DNA of 64,000 nt from Nocardia sp. BSTN01 (GCF_015354405.1 NZ_JADKYP010000029.1:19967-83966), one strand, 5' to 3'; positions 47,720-56,882 are shown, numbered from the stretch's first letter. Numbers and translations: made by a program. Notes: generated by a model not told the origin, from the letters alone.

Positions 47720-48586
47720 TCAGCGGCCGATTCCGTCCAGCGCGGCGACGTCCTCATCCGACAGTGAAAGCCCGGCCCCCGCGATGTTTTCGCGCAGGTG
47801 AGTCGCGGATGACGTACCGGGGATGAGCAGAATGTTCGGTGCCCTCCGCAACAGCCAGGCCAGCGCCACCGGCAGCGGCGCGGCACCCACTCGGCGCGCG
47901 ACCTGGGCGAGTGTCTCCGACTGTAGCGGCGTGAAGCCACCGAGCGGGAAGTACGGCACGTAGGCGATGTCGTCGGCGGCGAGCCGGTCGATGAGGTCGT
48001 CGTCGTGGCGATGGGCGAGGTTGTACATGTTCTGCACGCACACGATCGACGCGATGCCCCGCGCCTCGGAGACTTGATCCGCGGTGACGTTGCTGACCCC
48101 GAGATGGCGTATCAGGCCATCATGCTGAAGGTCGGCAAGCGTCTCCAATGCGTCTGCGAGCGAGCCGGGCCGGGTGCCTGCGGCATCGCCCATGCGCAGG
48201 TTGACCAGATCGAGGGTCTCGACACCGAGCGACCGAAGGTTCTGGTGCACCTGTTTGCGCAGGTCTTCGGGACGCCGGGCCGTAGGCCAGCCGCCCTGCG
48301 CGTCGCGGCGCGCCCCCACCTTCGTGGCGATGTACACCGTGTCCGGGTAGGGGTGCAGTGCCTCACGGATCAGCTCGTTCGTCACGTCGGGCCCATATGC
48401 GGCGCTGGTGTCGATATGGGTGATACCGGCATCGACTGCCTCGCGTAGCACGGCCAGCGCGCCGTCGCGGTCGGCGGGCGGCCCCATGACTCCGGGGCCG
48501 GCGAGCTGCATGGCGCCGTAGCCGAATCGGGTGACAGTCGCGTCGCCGAGCATTCGGGTGCCGCCGGGAAGTAGGGGTGTGCTCAC
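47720..48586 (-). CDS. Aldo/keto reductase, divergent from HxlR
   Basis: 288 residues from a GTG with AAAGG 7 bases upstream. Catalytic residues: Asp-Tyr in THIDTSAAYGPDVTNELI, Lys in TVYIATKVGARRD. The usual catalytic His position (after LDLVNLR) reads LRMGD here and is changed, which would alter activity. The cofactor-binding end is LLIPGTSSATHLRENIAGAG. It resembles the plant-bacterial YakC/Tas branch. The divergent HxlR regulator with palindromes between them suggests it is induced by an electrophile or redox signal. Confidence 0.9.
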   Translation of the reverse strand: MSTPLLPGGTRMLGDATVTRFGYGAMQLAGPGVMGPPADRDGALAVLREAVDAGITHIDTSAAYGPDVTNELIREALHPYPDTVYIATKVGARRDAQGGWPTARRPEDLRKQVHQNLRSLGVETLDLVNLRMGDAAGTRPGSLADALETLADLQHDGLIRHLGVSNVTADQVSEARGIASIVCVQNMYNLAHRHDDDLIDRLAADDIAYVPYFPLGGFTPLQSETLAQVARRVGAAPLPVALAWLLRRAPNILLIPGTSSATHLRENIAGAGLSLSDEDVAALDGIGR

Positions 48587-48644
48587 GTGGTGCCTTTCGT
48601 CTGCGATCGGGAGTCTCCGACCTCCTGGCACCATTGTTGGAGAG

Positions 48645-48679
48645 CTACTTCCTTTCGGGAAGTAGGCACTTGAAAGTGC
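48645..48679. promoter_or_regulatory. Two palindromes between aldo/keto reductase and HxlR genes
   Basis: CTACTTCC (48645-48652) and GGAAGTAG (48658-48665) are perfect arms over a 5-base centre, followed at once by GCACTTGAAAGTGC (48666-48679). They lie in the 123-base divergent region and are candidate HxlR binding sites. Confidence 0.6.
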
Positions 48680-48709
48680 GTAACTCTCCGGAGGCGAAAG
48701 GCGAGACCG

Positions 48710-49150
48710 GTGACAGCGAAGGTATTCGAGGGGGCTCGAAGCAGCGCGGAGTACAACGCATTCCTGGCGGCATGCCCCAGTCGTCAACTCCTCGATCGAA
48801 TCTCCGACAAATGGGTTGTGCTGATCTTGTGCGCCTTGAGCGGGGATGCAGGCGATCCATCCGATCGGCCTGGTGTCGCGGCTCCCGCGAAGGCGATGCG
48901 CTACTCCGAACTATCGCGCCTGCTGGTCGGAGTCAGCCAGAAGATGCTGACCCAAACCCTGCGGGCTCTCGAACGTGATGGCTTGCTCACCCGGACAGTG
49001 ACGCCGACCGTTCCGGTCACGGTCACCTACCAGCTCACCGAACTCGGCCTCTCACTCCACCACCTGACGCGCGGCCTCAGATCCTGGGCGCAGGACCATA
49101 TGGACGAGGTGTTGGCCCACCGTGAGAACCACGACGCTCGCACCTCCTGA
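48710..49150 (+). CDS. HxlR family transcriptional regulator
   Basis: 146 residues from a GTG with AAAGG upstream. The conserved Cys near the N-terminus ([20 protein letters not shown]) is the redox/electrophile-sensing residue in HypR/YodB-type members; the wHTH is [32 protein letters not shown] region (positions about 60-95, with [17 protein letters not shown]). It probably represses the divergent aldo/keto reductase gene and itself. There is an insert rich in Asp/Pro/Ala ([18 protein letters not shown]) between helices. A strong terminator follows. Confidence 0.92.
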   Translation: MTAKVFEGARSSAEYNAFLAACPSRQLLDRISDKWVVLILCALSGDAGDPSDRPGVAAPAKAMRYSELSRLLVGVSQKMLTQTLRALERDGLLTRTVTPTVPVTVTYQLTELGLSLHHLTRGLRSWAQDHMDEVLAHRENHDARTS

Positions 49151-49154
49151 TATG

Positions 49155-49191
49155 ACAAGGGCGTTCGAGCGATGTGCTCGAACGCCCTTGT
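49155..49191 (+). terminator. Terminator after HxlR gene
   Basis: A perfect 16-bp stem (ACAAGGGCGTTCGAGC with its complement) closes a 5-base loop, four bases after the stop. It also faces the convergent DUF397 gene, 11 bases away, and may serve both. Confidence 0.85.
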
Positions 49192-49202
49192 GGTGCAGAA
49201 GG

Positions 49203-49409
49203 TTAGGCGAGGTCGAAGCCGCCGCTCTCGAGGCGGGCGGTGAACGCGTCCCAGTCGGTGGGGGCGAACACGAGGGCGGGGCCGGTGGGGTTCTTGGAGT
49301 CGCGGACGCCGACCATACCTTCGGAAAGGTGGGCTACCTCGACGCATTCCTTTTGCGAGCTGCTGCGACTGGACTTGAACCACTGGGCGCCGGATAGGTC
49401 TACGCTCAT
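49203..49409 (-). CDS. DUF397 protein paired with the XRE regulator
   Basis: 68 residues. DUF397 motif: AQWFKSSRSSSQKECVEVAH, then VGVRDSKNPTGPALVFAPTD and WDAFTARLESG. In streptomycetes such small proteins occur in many copies beside XRE regulators and act as their partners (the WhiJ/BldB-like system). Its ATG overlaps the stop of the regulator gene by four bases (ATGA), so the two are translated together. Confidence 0.95.
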   Translation of the reverse strand: MSVDLSGAQWFKSSRSSSQKECVEVAHLSEGMVGVRDSKNPTGPALVFAPTDWDAFTARLESGGFDLA

Positions 49410-50293
49410 GCGAACTCCTTCGCTACAGCCAGGATCAGATCCCTGGACGTGTCCTGATCCAACGCTACACGGCCGATCTCCTCGAGTGCATGCCGATATC
49501 GCGAGATCTCCTCTGGTCGTTCGAGGTAGAGGTCACCGGCGTACTCCTCCACATAAATGATCGGTGGCTCCGTCAACTTCGACAGGGGCAGGTCGGGGAA
49601 CTCCAGAAGGATGAATGAGCCGACCATCGAGCCGAGGTGACGGCGAGCGTCGAACGGCACCACACGCACTGAAACGTTTGGCCTTTCCGACATTTCGGCG
49701 AGGTGATGCAATTGCTCCGCCGCCACGGCGGGGCCTCCAACCTGGTCGCGGACGGCAGCCTCGTGGAGCAGCACATCGACAGTGAAAGTGTCGTCCGAGA
49801 GTCGCGTCTGCCGGTGTGTCGCGATCTGTACGCGCATCTCGATCTGCTCTGTTGGCGCATCCGGTGCCTCGGCCCAGGCGAGCGCGCGGCGGTAGGCGGC
49901 TGTTTGGAGCATTCCGGGAATCACGCTGAGCTTCCATGCCGTGAATCGTCGTGCAGCCTCTTCGAGCGCGAGGTAGTGGTCGAAGTCGGTGGCAAGCTCA
50001 TCCGCATACGCCCTCCACCACCCGCCTCCGCGCTCTCGCGATGCCCGTACCTCGGATACCAATCCCAGCAACGTCCGCCGGTCTTCATCCGATGCCCCGT
50101 AGAAGTCGCACAGCGCATTCACCTGTAGCCCAGTGGTTCTCGTCGACAGCCCCTCCTCGATGCGGCCGATGGACTGGGGTGAGGTTTCGGCGGCGCGGGC
50201 GGCGGCGGCCTGTTTCACTCCTTTGGCCTCGCGGAGGCGGCGCAGTTCGCGCCCCAGGGCGCGGCGGGCGAGGGTGCTGCCGGTGACGGACAT
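49406..50293 (-). CDS. XRE regulator with DUF5753 domain
   Basis: 295 residues from the ATG at 50291-50293, which has GGGAGG 9 bases upstream. The helix-turn-helix (LREAKGVKQAAAARAAETSP QSIGRIEEG, here about residues 18-48) is XRE type; from about residue 100 the DUF5753 domain begins (YLALEEAARRFTAWKLSVIP and PGMLQTAAYRRALAWAEAPD) and extends to the end. In Streptomyces these regulators, with DUF397 partners, control development and antibiotic genes. Targets here are unknown. A long non-coding region upstream separates it from the pyruvate oxidase gene. Confidence 0.93.
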   Translation of the reverse strand: MSVTGSTLARRALGRELRRLREAKGVKQAAAARAAETSPQSIGRIEEGLSTRTTGLQVNALCDFYGASDEDRRTLLGLVSEVRASRERGGGWWRAYADELATDFDHYLALEEAARRFTAWKLSVIPGMLQTAAYRRALAWAEAPDAPTEQIEMRVQIATHRQTRLSDDTFTVDVLLHEAAVRDQVGGPAVAAEQLHHLAEMSERPNVSVRVVPFDARRHLGSMVGSFILLEFPDLPLSKLTEPPIIYVEEYAGDLYLERPEEISRYRHALEEIGRVALDQDTSRDLILAVAKEFA

Positions 50294-51020
50294 ATCTTTA
50301 GCCTCCCTGACGATCGAGCCTGTTTCTGGAAGCCACCCTGTGGTGGCGTTCGGCGTTCTGTCCCCGTAGTGAATGTCCGGGATCCGTGAAAAACATTCGG
50401 GCGCTCGCCCATTCCGGATGCGGGACGTTTCGAGTGTACTGGCATCGACCCGGTAGCCGGGAAGAACCAACCGCCGAATTCCTCTCGCATTTCGCGGGAC
50501 TGCGGTCTCCGGCCCCGGCTATCGGGCATACCATCACCGAAAACCGCAGGAGCGCCGCGATGTACGGACACCTGATCACCGATCACGTCGAGATCACGGC
50601 GGTGATTGCTCGATGTCGCCGCGCGCGTTGTCGGTCGTATTCGCAGTCCGGTGCCGCTGTCGGTCTGTGTATCCAGACCCGTTGCCCGCCAGCAGGTTTG
50701 CGGATGCGAGAGTGAGGCGGAAGACGGCTCGGGCCAACGGGCAGGATTGCGCTGTGAATATTCAAAAGGCAATTTCGCTGACGGTTGCCGAACCTGTCCG
50801 TGAATCGCCTCCGGCATCCGATATGCGGGCGAGCCCCGGCGCTCTTCTCGGAATCATCTCTGCTTCGGCTGACGTCCGGGCGTGATGTCCGACGCCATTT
50901 CCGCTCCGCCCCGCCCGGTAGTGTTCGTGGCGATCGCGAATCTGTTCATCCGGTAAGGGAGCTTCGGCTCCGGGCGACGGCGAATACGCCGACGCCGATC
51001 ACAGCGGTGGAGGAGAGCGC
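50294..51020. other. 727-base non-coding region between the XRE and poxB genes
   Basis: Divergent promoters must lie here. Open frames are Arg/Cys-rich and unlike protein. Near the poxB side two small hairpins occur: GGAGC-TTCG-GCTCC (50958-50971, a UUCG tetraloop) and CGGCG-AATA-CGCCG (50978-50991), within what would be the leader. The rest shows nothing clear; it may include decayed coding sequence. Confidence 0.45.
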
Positions 51021-52757
51021 ATGGCGAAAACGAATGTGGCCGATCAATTCGTGCACGTTCTCGTACAGGCCGGAGTGCGGCGGATCTACGGCGTGGTGGG
51101 CGACAGCCTCAATCCGATCGTCGACGCGGTGCGCCGCACCCCGGACATCGAATGGGTGCATGTGCGCAACGAGGAGGCCGCCGCGTTCGCCGCGGCCGCG
51201 CAGGCGCAATTGACCGGCCGCCTGGCCGTCTGCGCGGGCAGTTGCGGCCCGGGCAACACGCATCTCATCCAGGGTCTCTACGACGCGCACCGCACCGGAG
51301 CGCCGGTGCTGGCGCTGGCCTCCCACATTCCCTCCGACCAGATCGGCACCCAGTTCTTCCAGGAAACGCATCCGGAGCGGCTCTTCGTCGAATGCAGCGG
51401 GTACTGCGAAATGATCAGCCGGCCCGAGCAGATGCCGCGCATGCTGCGGATCGCGATCCAGCATGCATTGGCGCGCAACGAGGTGTCGGTGGTGGTGCTG
51501 CCGGGCGATGTCGCGCAATTGGACGCCGCGCATCCGACCGGCGAGACGAGTCTCGTCTCCGAACTCGGCCACGTCATGCCCGCCGCCGAACAGGTGCAGG
51601 CGCTCGCGGACGCCCTGAACGCGGCGTGCACCGTCACCCTGTTCTGCGGTGCGGGCGTGCGTGACGCGCACGAGGAGGTGATGCGGCTCGCCGAACTGCT
51701 CCACGCACCCATCGGGCACAGCCTGCGCGGTAAAGAGTGGATCCAGTTCGACAATCCCTACGACGTGGGAATGAGCGGTCTGCTCGGCTATGGCGCCTGC
51801 TACAAGGCGATGCACGAAGCAGATCTGGTCGTGCTGGTCGGCACCGATTTTCCCTATGACGAATTCCTGCCGGGAACCAACACCGTGCAGATCGACCACG
51901 ACGCCGCCCGCCTCGGCCGGCGCACGCCGCTGCAACTGGCCGTGCACGGCGACGTCCGGGAAACCCTGCGCGCGGTCCTACCCCTCGTGCAGCAGAAATC
52001 CGACCGCGAATTCCTGGACCGTATGCTCGGCGAGCACTACCGGCTGCTCGAGCAGGTCGTCGACGCCTACACCCGAAATGTAGCCGACCACAAGCCGATT
52101 CACCCCGAATACGCCGCCGACATCCTCGACGAACTCGCCTCCGACGACGCGATCTTCACCGTCGACACCGGCATGTGCAATGTGTGGGCGGCCCGCTATC
52201 TGACACCGAACGGCCGTCGCCGGGTGATCGGATCGTTCCTGCACGGCACGATGGCCAACGCCCTGCCGCATGCCATCGGCGCGCAATTCGCCTATCCGGA
52301 CCGGCAGGTGATCTCCATGTCCGGCGACGGCGGATTGGGCATGCTGATGGGGGAAGTGCTCACCGTGGCGCTGCATCGGCTGCCGGTCAAGATCATCGTG
52401 TTCAATAATTCGTCGCTGGGTATGGTGCGGCTGGAGATGCTGGTGGACGGTCTGCCGAACTTCGAAACCGACCACGCCCCGGTCGATTTCGCCGCCGTGG
52501 CTCGCGCCGCGGGCATCCACGCGGTGCGAGTCACCGAACCGTCCGACATCCGCGCCGCCCTCGCCGAGGCACTGGCCCATCCAGGCCCCGCACTGGTCGA
52601 CCTGGTTACCGATCCGAACGCCCTGTCCCTCCCGCCGCACATCACCGCGGCGCAGGTGCGCGGCTTCGCGCTGGCGGCCAGCAAGATCGTGCTCACCGGC
52701 GGGGTGGGCCGCATGATCGACATGGCCCGATCGAATCTGCGCAACGTGCCGCGATGA
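51021..52757 (+). CDS. Pyruvate oxidase / quinone-dependent pyruvate dehydrogenase (PoxB-like)
   Basis: 578 residues with GGAGGAG before the ATG. ThDP/FAD enzyme that decarboxylates pyruvate to acetate (or acetyl phosphate) and passes electrons to quinone. Domains: PYR (1-180) with the catalytic Glu in RNEEAAAFAAAA, central FAD domain (190-330, VTLFCGAGVRDAHEEVMRLA), and PP (360-540) with the ThDP motif SGDGGLGMLMGEVLTVALHR to VFNNSSLG. The C-terminal 40 residues include a basic helical tail (GGVGRMIDMARSNLRN) as in membrane-attached PoxB. Isozyme identity against acetolactate-synthase-like relatives is not certain. It is convergent with an acyl-CoA ligase gene. Confidence 0.92.
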   Translation: MAKTNVADQFVHVLVQAGVRRIYGVVGDSLNPIVDAVRRTPDIEWVHVRNEEAAAFAAAAQAQLTGRLAVCAGSCGPGNTHLIQGLYDAHRTGAPVLALASHIPSDQIGTQFFQETHPERLFVECSGYCEMISRPEQMPRMLRIAIQHALARNEVSVVVLPGDVAQLDAAHPTGETSLVSELGHVMPAAEQVQALADALNAACTVTLFCGAGVRDAHEEVMRLAELLHAPIGHSLRGKEWIQFDNPYDVGMSGLLGYGACYKAMHEADLVVLVGTDFPYDEFLPGTNTVQIDHDAARLGRRTPLQLAVHGDVRETLRAVLPLVQQKSDREFLDRMLGEHYRLLEQVVDAYTRNVADHKPIHPEYAADILDELASDDAIFTVDTGMCNVWAARYLTPNGRRRVIGSFLHGTMANALPHAIGAQFAYPDRQVISMSGDGGLGMLMGEVLTVALHRLPVKIIVFNNSSLGMVRLEMLVDGLPNFETDHAPVDFAAVARAAGIHAVRVTEPSDIRAALAEALAHPGPALVDLVTDPNALSLPPHITAAQVRGFALAASKIVLTGGVGRMIDMARSNLRNVPR

Positions 52758-52819
52758 AAAGCGCTGACTACCAGTGAGTTTCGTGGACGCCGGGCGAGGC
52801 CGACCCGCCCGGCCGACCC

Positions 52820-54352
52820 TCACACGTACTGCTCGCGCAGCTTGCCCTTGACCAGCTTTCCCGTCGGTGTACGGGGCAGTTCGTCGGCGAAATCGACGCT
52901 GCGCGGCACCTTGTAATGGGCGATGCGCTCGCGCAGGAAATCGCGGAGTCGTTGCGCCAGTTCGGGTCCCGGCTCCGCGCCGGCTGCGGGCTGGACGACC
53001 GCCTTCACCGATTCGCCCATCTCCTCGTCGGGCACGCCGATCACCGCCACATCGAAGACGTCGGGGTGCAGCGCCAGGGCGTCCTCGATCTCCTGCGGGT
53101 AGATGTTCACCCCGCCGGAGATGATCATGAACGCCTTGCGGTCGGTCAGGAACAGGAACCCGTCGGCGTCGATGTAGCCGATATCGCCCGTGGTGGTCCA
53201 GGTCGGGTGATCCGGGTGGATCGCCTTCGCGGTCTTCTCCGGATCGTTGTGGTAGTCGAACGGGACTTCCTCGCGTTCGAAATAGATGGTGCCGATGTCG
53301 CCGGAGGGCAATTCGCGCCCGTCGTCGTCGCAGATGCGAACCGCGCCCAGGCCCGCGGGCCCGACCGAGCCGGGTTTGCGCAACCACTGCTCGCTGTCGA
53401 TGAAGGTGGCGCCGTTTCCTTCGGTCGAGGCGTAGTACTCGTGCAGCACCGGCCCCCACCAGTCGATCATCGCCTGCTTCACCTCCACCGGACACGGGGC
53501 GGCGGCGTGGACGGCGACCTTCATACTCGAGACGTCGTAGCGGGCGCGCACACTCTCGTCGAGTTTCAGCATGCGCACGAACATCGTCGGCACCCACTGG
53601 CTGTGGGTGACGCGATAGCGTTCGATCGCGGCGAGCGCCTGTTCGGCGTCGAAACGCTCCAGTACCACCACGGTTCCGCCGAGGGCGTGCACCACACCGC
53701 CGAACCGCAACGGCGCGGCGTGATACAGCGGAGCCGGCGACAGGTACACGGTGTCGGCGTCGAATCCGTAGAGCGGGCCGAACACCGCGGTGTAGGTGTC
53801 ACCCGGCGCATCGCCGACCTGACGGTCCGGCAACGGATGTTTGATGCCCTTCGGTCGGCCGGTGGTGCCCGACGAATACAGCATGTCGGCGCCGCGCGGC
53901 TGATCCGGCAGCGGCTCCGCAGAGGATGCGGCCAGCGCCTTGTCGTACGAGTCGTATCCCGGAACAGGACCGCCGAAGGCGAGCCGGATCCCGACCTCGG
54001 GCGTCTGCTCGACCACCCGCTCGGCCACATCCGCCAGCTCCGCCGACACGATGAGTGCCCGCGCACCGCAATCGTTGACGATATAGCTGATCTCGTCCGC
54101 GGACAGGTGCCGGTTGACGGCCGTGATGTAAAGGCCGGATCGCAACGCCGCCCAGTAGACCTCGTACACCTCGAGCGTATTGCCGGACAGTAGCGCGACG
54201 TGATCACCCTTGCGCAGGCCCGCGTCGTAGAGATGGCGCGCGAGGCGAACCGAGTTGTCGTCGAGTTCGCGGTAGGTCAGCGCCGCACCGCTCTCGGCCA
54301 GCACGACCGCCGGTTTATCAGGGAATCGATCGACATGCGCACCGGGGTACAT
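52820..54352 (-). CDS. AMP-binding acyl-CoA ligase (FadD-like)
   Basis: 510 residues from the ATG at 54350-54352, preceded by GGAGGAGCAGG. ANL-superfamily: P-loop YSSGTTGRPKGIKHP (about residue 160-175), A4/A5 YYASTEGNGATFI, A7 TTGDIGYIDADGFLFLTDR, A8 MIISGGVNIYPQEIEDALAL and the catalytic Lys in PRTPTGKLVKGKLREQ. It activates a carboxylic acid as acyl-AMP then acyl-CoA. It resembles actinobacterial FadD4-type or steroid/aromatic acid ligases; the substrate is not known. No pathway genes are adjacent. Confidence 0.92.
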   Translation of the reverse strand: MYPGAHVDRFPDKPAVVLAESGAALTYRELDDNSVRLARHLYDAGLRKGDHVALLSGNTLEVYEVYWAALRSGLYITAVNRHLSADEISYIVNDCGARALIVSAELADVAERVVEQTPEVGIRLAFGGPVPGYDSYDKALAASSAEPLPDQPRGADMLYSSGTTGRPKGIKHPLPDRQVGDAPGDTYTAVFGPLYGFDADTVYLSPAPLYHAAPLRFGGVVHALGGTVVVLERFDAEQALAAIERYRVTHSQWVPTMFVRMLKLDESVRARYDVSSMKVAVHAAAPCPVEVKQAMIDWWGPVLHEYYASTEGNGATFIDSEQWLRKPGSVGPAGLGAVRICDDDGRELPSGDIGTIYFEREEVPFDYHNDPEKTAKAIHPDHPTWTTTGDIGYIDADGFLFLTDRKAFMIISGGVNIYPQEIEDALALHPDVFDVAVIGVPDEEMGESVKAVVQPAAGAEPGPELAQRLRDFLRERIAHYKVPRSVDFADELPRTPTGKLVKGKLREQYV

Positions 54353-54728
54353 CCTGCTCCTCCACAACACCGCCGACGGCTCTGACGTGACCGCCGGTCG
54401 AGAGGGACCTGCCTCGCCGCCGCGACACCGGCCCCGCCGAGACACCGTCCCGACGAGCGCGACGATAGCGGAAAGTGAACGACCATTCGTGAGTTATCGC
54501 CAAACTTGTGAACCGCTCGAGAGCGCACCGAAGGTCCGCGTGCCCGGCGCCGCCCGCGATCCTTCGCGCCGCCGGGACGGACGGGCCTTCCCCGCCGTTC
54601 GCGACGCCACGCGGTGCCTGGTGCCGCCGGATCGGGGGCAGTGTGTCCGACGCCCATCCTTTTCGGGGCATAACAGGTCCGCCGAGGTCTCGATATTGCC
54701 TACGAGAGTCGTCGAGCGGGAGGTTCCT
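54353..54728. other. 376-base divergent region
   Basis: It lies between the divergent acyl-CoA ligase and secreted-protein genes. No protein-like frame and no strong palindrome were found; the stretch near 54465-54510 is less GC-rich and probably carries the promoters. Confidence 0.4.
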
Positions 54729-55133
54729 ATGAAGGTCGGGCGTATCGGCGCGCTGGCCGCCGGGGTGGCGACGGCGGCCACGACCGCGGTGGGGTTCGGC
54801 GTTGCGGCGCAGGCCGAACCGACCGGCGCCGATGTGGAGGTCTACACCTACTGTGGCGGGGCGCTGCCGGGCTACCCACCGCCGCTGCAGGTGATCGTCC
54901 GCAATATCGGCACGGCGACCGCGGAGAATGTGGCGGTGAACTACTGGGCACCGTTCGGCCCGTCCGGATCCGTGATCAAACCCACGCTGGCACCGGGAGA
55001 AATCGCCAACTACACGGTCGGCACCGCCCGCACGCTGGAACTGATCACCGCCACGGTGACGAGCACGACGCCGGATGCGAACTCCCGCAACAATTTCGTG
55101 GTCCAGCCGATGTTTTGCCCGGGGTCGATATAG
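54729..55133 (+). CDS. Small secreted CARDB-like protein
   Basis: 134 residues with GGGAGG before the ATG. A Sec signal peptide (MKVGRIGALAAGVATAATTA) ends at about AAQAEP. The mature part (TGADVEVYTYCGGALPGYPP, VRNIGTATAENVAVNYWAPF) is an all-beta domain like CARDB, an Ig-like cell-adhesion fold common in secreted proteins. Two cysteines (YTYCGG and MFCPGS near the end) could form one disulfide. Function unknown. Confidence 0.8.
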   Translation: MKVGRIGALAAGVATAATTAVGFGVAAQAEPTGADVEVYTYCGGALPGYPPPLQVIVRNIGTATAENVAVNYWAPFGPSGSVIKPTLAPGEIANYTVGTARTLELITATVTSTTPDANSRNNFVVQPMFCPGSI

Positions 55134-55378
55134 CCCTGCCCATGCCGCGGCGACGGCACGGCGACACGGCGCAGGTCCGCGACCCGGTGGGTGGAACGGC
55201 GGTACCCGGCCCAGCCGGTGTGCGTCGTTCGGCAGCCGGATCGGTGGTTCCGCGGCTGAACCCTCGCCCGCGCCGTCCCGTCACCCTGTCGTCCCGTCGC
55301 GTATGTCGGCCAACCCGCGCGGACCTCGTCATTCGCTTAGGCTGAGCCGCAAGCGATGTCGACAAGGAGCTCGGACCG

Positions 55379-56410
55379 ATGGCGAACCCGTACCAGGCCG
55401 GATATCCCGCACCGCAACCGCCGGGCTGGGGTGTGCCACCGAATCATCTTGGTGCTCAGTCGTTCTCGCGGCCGAAGCCGCCGACGAATCGCGCTGCCGT
55501 CGATGTCGTCGCGGGAATCGCTCTGGCACTGGCGGCGATTCTCGCGGCCGCGCAATCCGTATGGGGACTGGTCGTCTCCGGCGGTGGCTATTCGGTCTTC
55601 GAGCACGGCTGGGGCGCGGCCCTGATCCCGTTCTGGGTGTGTTCGCTCGCCGCGTTGGTCGGCGGCATCCTGTTGTCGGTCGCCGGTTCGGGATCCTTTC
55701 GAATTCGTACTGTCGCCGCGCTGGGTGGTGGCGCGTTGTTCGTCACGGTCATCCAGAATCTTGTCGTTCTCTGCTCGGACTCCTACGTTCGGTTGGCCGA
55801 CAGAGGTAATTGGCTCGCGATACCCGCGGCCATCGCGATTCTCGCGGCGGTGGGAAGCCTGATCGGGGGAAAGGCGGGCTCCTCGGCGACCCCCGTTTCT
55901 CCGTCGGCGATCCCCGGTTACCCCGGCGCCGCGTCTTACCCGGGGCCGGCGGTCTATCCCGCCGCCCAGCCCGGCTATCCCGGCTATCCGGCTCCCGCCG
56001 TACCTGCGGCCCCCGAGTCTGCGTCATCCGCGCCTCACGGCTGGCCGTCGTATCCGGGCGCCGCTGTTCCCGGTTATCCGGGCGCACCCGCACCGGCGTA
56101 CTTCGGGGCGCCGGGCTACCCGCCCGCTCCGCCGAACCTTACGGGAGATCCGAACGCCGCCGGCCCGCACCCAGCGGCCAGTCCGCATCCGGCGGCTGGT
56201 CCGCACCCGGCGGCCGGTCCGCACGCCGCCGGCGCGCCGTCAGCCCACGTCCATCAGCCCGTCGCACCGGCCCCCGGTTCGGCCGGTTCGCAACCGGGTT
56301 ACGCATCCTCCCTGGAGCAGTCCGGTGGCCCGGAATCATCCTCGGCTCCCACTGTGCATGCGGGCCCGAGTGGCGCGCCGCCGTCCGAACCGCATCTGCC
56401 TCAACAGTGA
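55379..56410 (+). CDS. Proline-rich membrane protein
   Basis: 343 residues. A short Pro-rich N-terminus precedes four hydrophobic segments (about residues 42-70, 78-105, 112-130, 138-160). From residue 175 the chain is Pro/Gly/Ala/Tyr-rich with repeated PGYPG (five or more) and then a GPHPAA-type repeat from about 262-285. No family is recognised; such tails occur on actinobacterial cell-envelope proteins. The ATG has AAGGAG 10 bases upstream. It is followed by the inverted-repeat region and the convergent IF-1 gene. Confidence 0.75.
   Translation: MANPYQAGYPAPQPPGWGVPPNHLGAQSFSRPKPPTNRAAVDVVAGIALALAAILAAAQSVWGLVVSGGGYSVFEHGWGAALIPFWVCSLAALVGGILLSVAGSGSFRIRTVAALGGGALFVTVIQNLVVLCSDSYVRLADRGNWLAIPAAIAILAAVGSLIGGKAGSSATPVSPSAIPGYPGAASYPGPAVYPAAQPGYPGYPAPAVPAAPESASSAPHGWPSYPGAAVPGYPGAPAPAYFGAPGYPPAPPNLTGDPNAAGPHPAASPHPAAGPHPAAGPHAAGAPSAHVHQPVAPAPGSAGSQPGYASSLEQSGGPESSSAPTVHAGPSGAPPSEPHLPQQ
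56162..56229 (+). repeat. 18-bp tandem repeat inside the proline-rich gene
   Basis: Three full units and one partial unit of GGTCCGCACCCGGCGGCC-like sequence encode GPHPAA-type repeats. It is typical slippage-prone coding DNA. Confidence 0.6.
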
Positions 56411-56516
56411 AGCGGGGCTGGGGGTTCGGGGGAGACGGGGCCGTCCGATGTGGGGCATCGATCGGCTGAACCCGGTAGTAGGCACGGCGCAAGCGAATCC
56501 GCTGCCGCAACGTGAC

Positions 56517-56594
56517 GCTGAACTAATCGTGCAAACCTCGGCGAAGCAGGCAGTTTTCGCGCATTTCCGCGGAGGTTTGCACGAATGGTTCAGC
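56517..56594. repeat. 78-bp inverted repeat beside the IF-1 paralog
   Basis: Arms 56517-56539 and 56572-56594 are complementary at 20 of 23 positions (GCTGAAC, three unpaired bases, TCGTGCAAACCTC). The 32-base loop is less GC-rich than the flanks. GGCTGAACC (56464-56472) also recurs inverted as GGTTCAGCC (56587-56595). It lies between the convergent proline-rich and IF-1 genes. It is too loose for a standard terminator and may be a small mobile or regulatory element. Confidence 0.6.
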
Positions 56595-56663
56595 CCAGTA
56601 GGCGGTGAACCTGCGCACGTGACCGGGTGCGCAGATCGTCGAACTCCACCGCCCTACGGGGCG

Positions 56664-56882
56664 CTAACTCCGGTAACGGAACAGGATTCGACCCCTGGTC
56701 AGGTCATACGGACTGAGTTCCACCAAAACCCGGTCGTCCGGGAGGATCTTGATGTAGTTCATCCGGACCTTGCCGGACAGGTGGGCGAGGACTTTGTGTC
56801 CGTTGGGGAGTTCCACCGTGAATGTCGCGTTGCGCAGGCATTCCACGACGTGCCCCTGAACTTCGATCGCTCCCTTCTTCAT
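56664..56882 (-). CDS. IF-1 paralog (second initiation factor 1)
   Basis: 72 residues from the ATG at 56880-56882, which overlaps the GNAT stop by four bases (ATGA); a GTG two codons earlier would also work. The S1-like OB fold of IF-1 is clear: [40 protein letters not shown] and [14 protein letters not shown]. The housekeeping infA of actinobacteria is in the ribosomal protein cluster, so this is probably an extra copy with a number of changed surface residues (for example CLRNATF, SGKVRMN). It should bind the 30S A site. Coupling with a GNAT is unusual. Confidence 0.88.
   Translation of the reverse strand: MKKGAIEVQGHVVECLRNATFTVELPNGHKVLAHLSGKVRMNYIKILPDDRVLVELSPYDLTRGRILFRYRS

Noticed and set aside
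50215-50817. 200-codon minus-strand frame upstream of the XRE gene
   Set aside because: Runs through the promoter region, composition unlike protein, and it conflicts with the well-supported XRE start.
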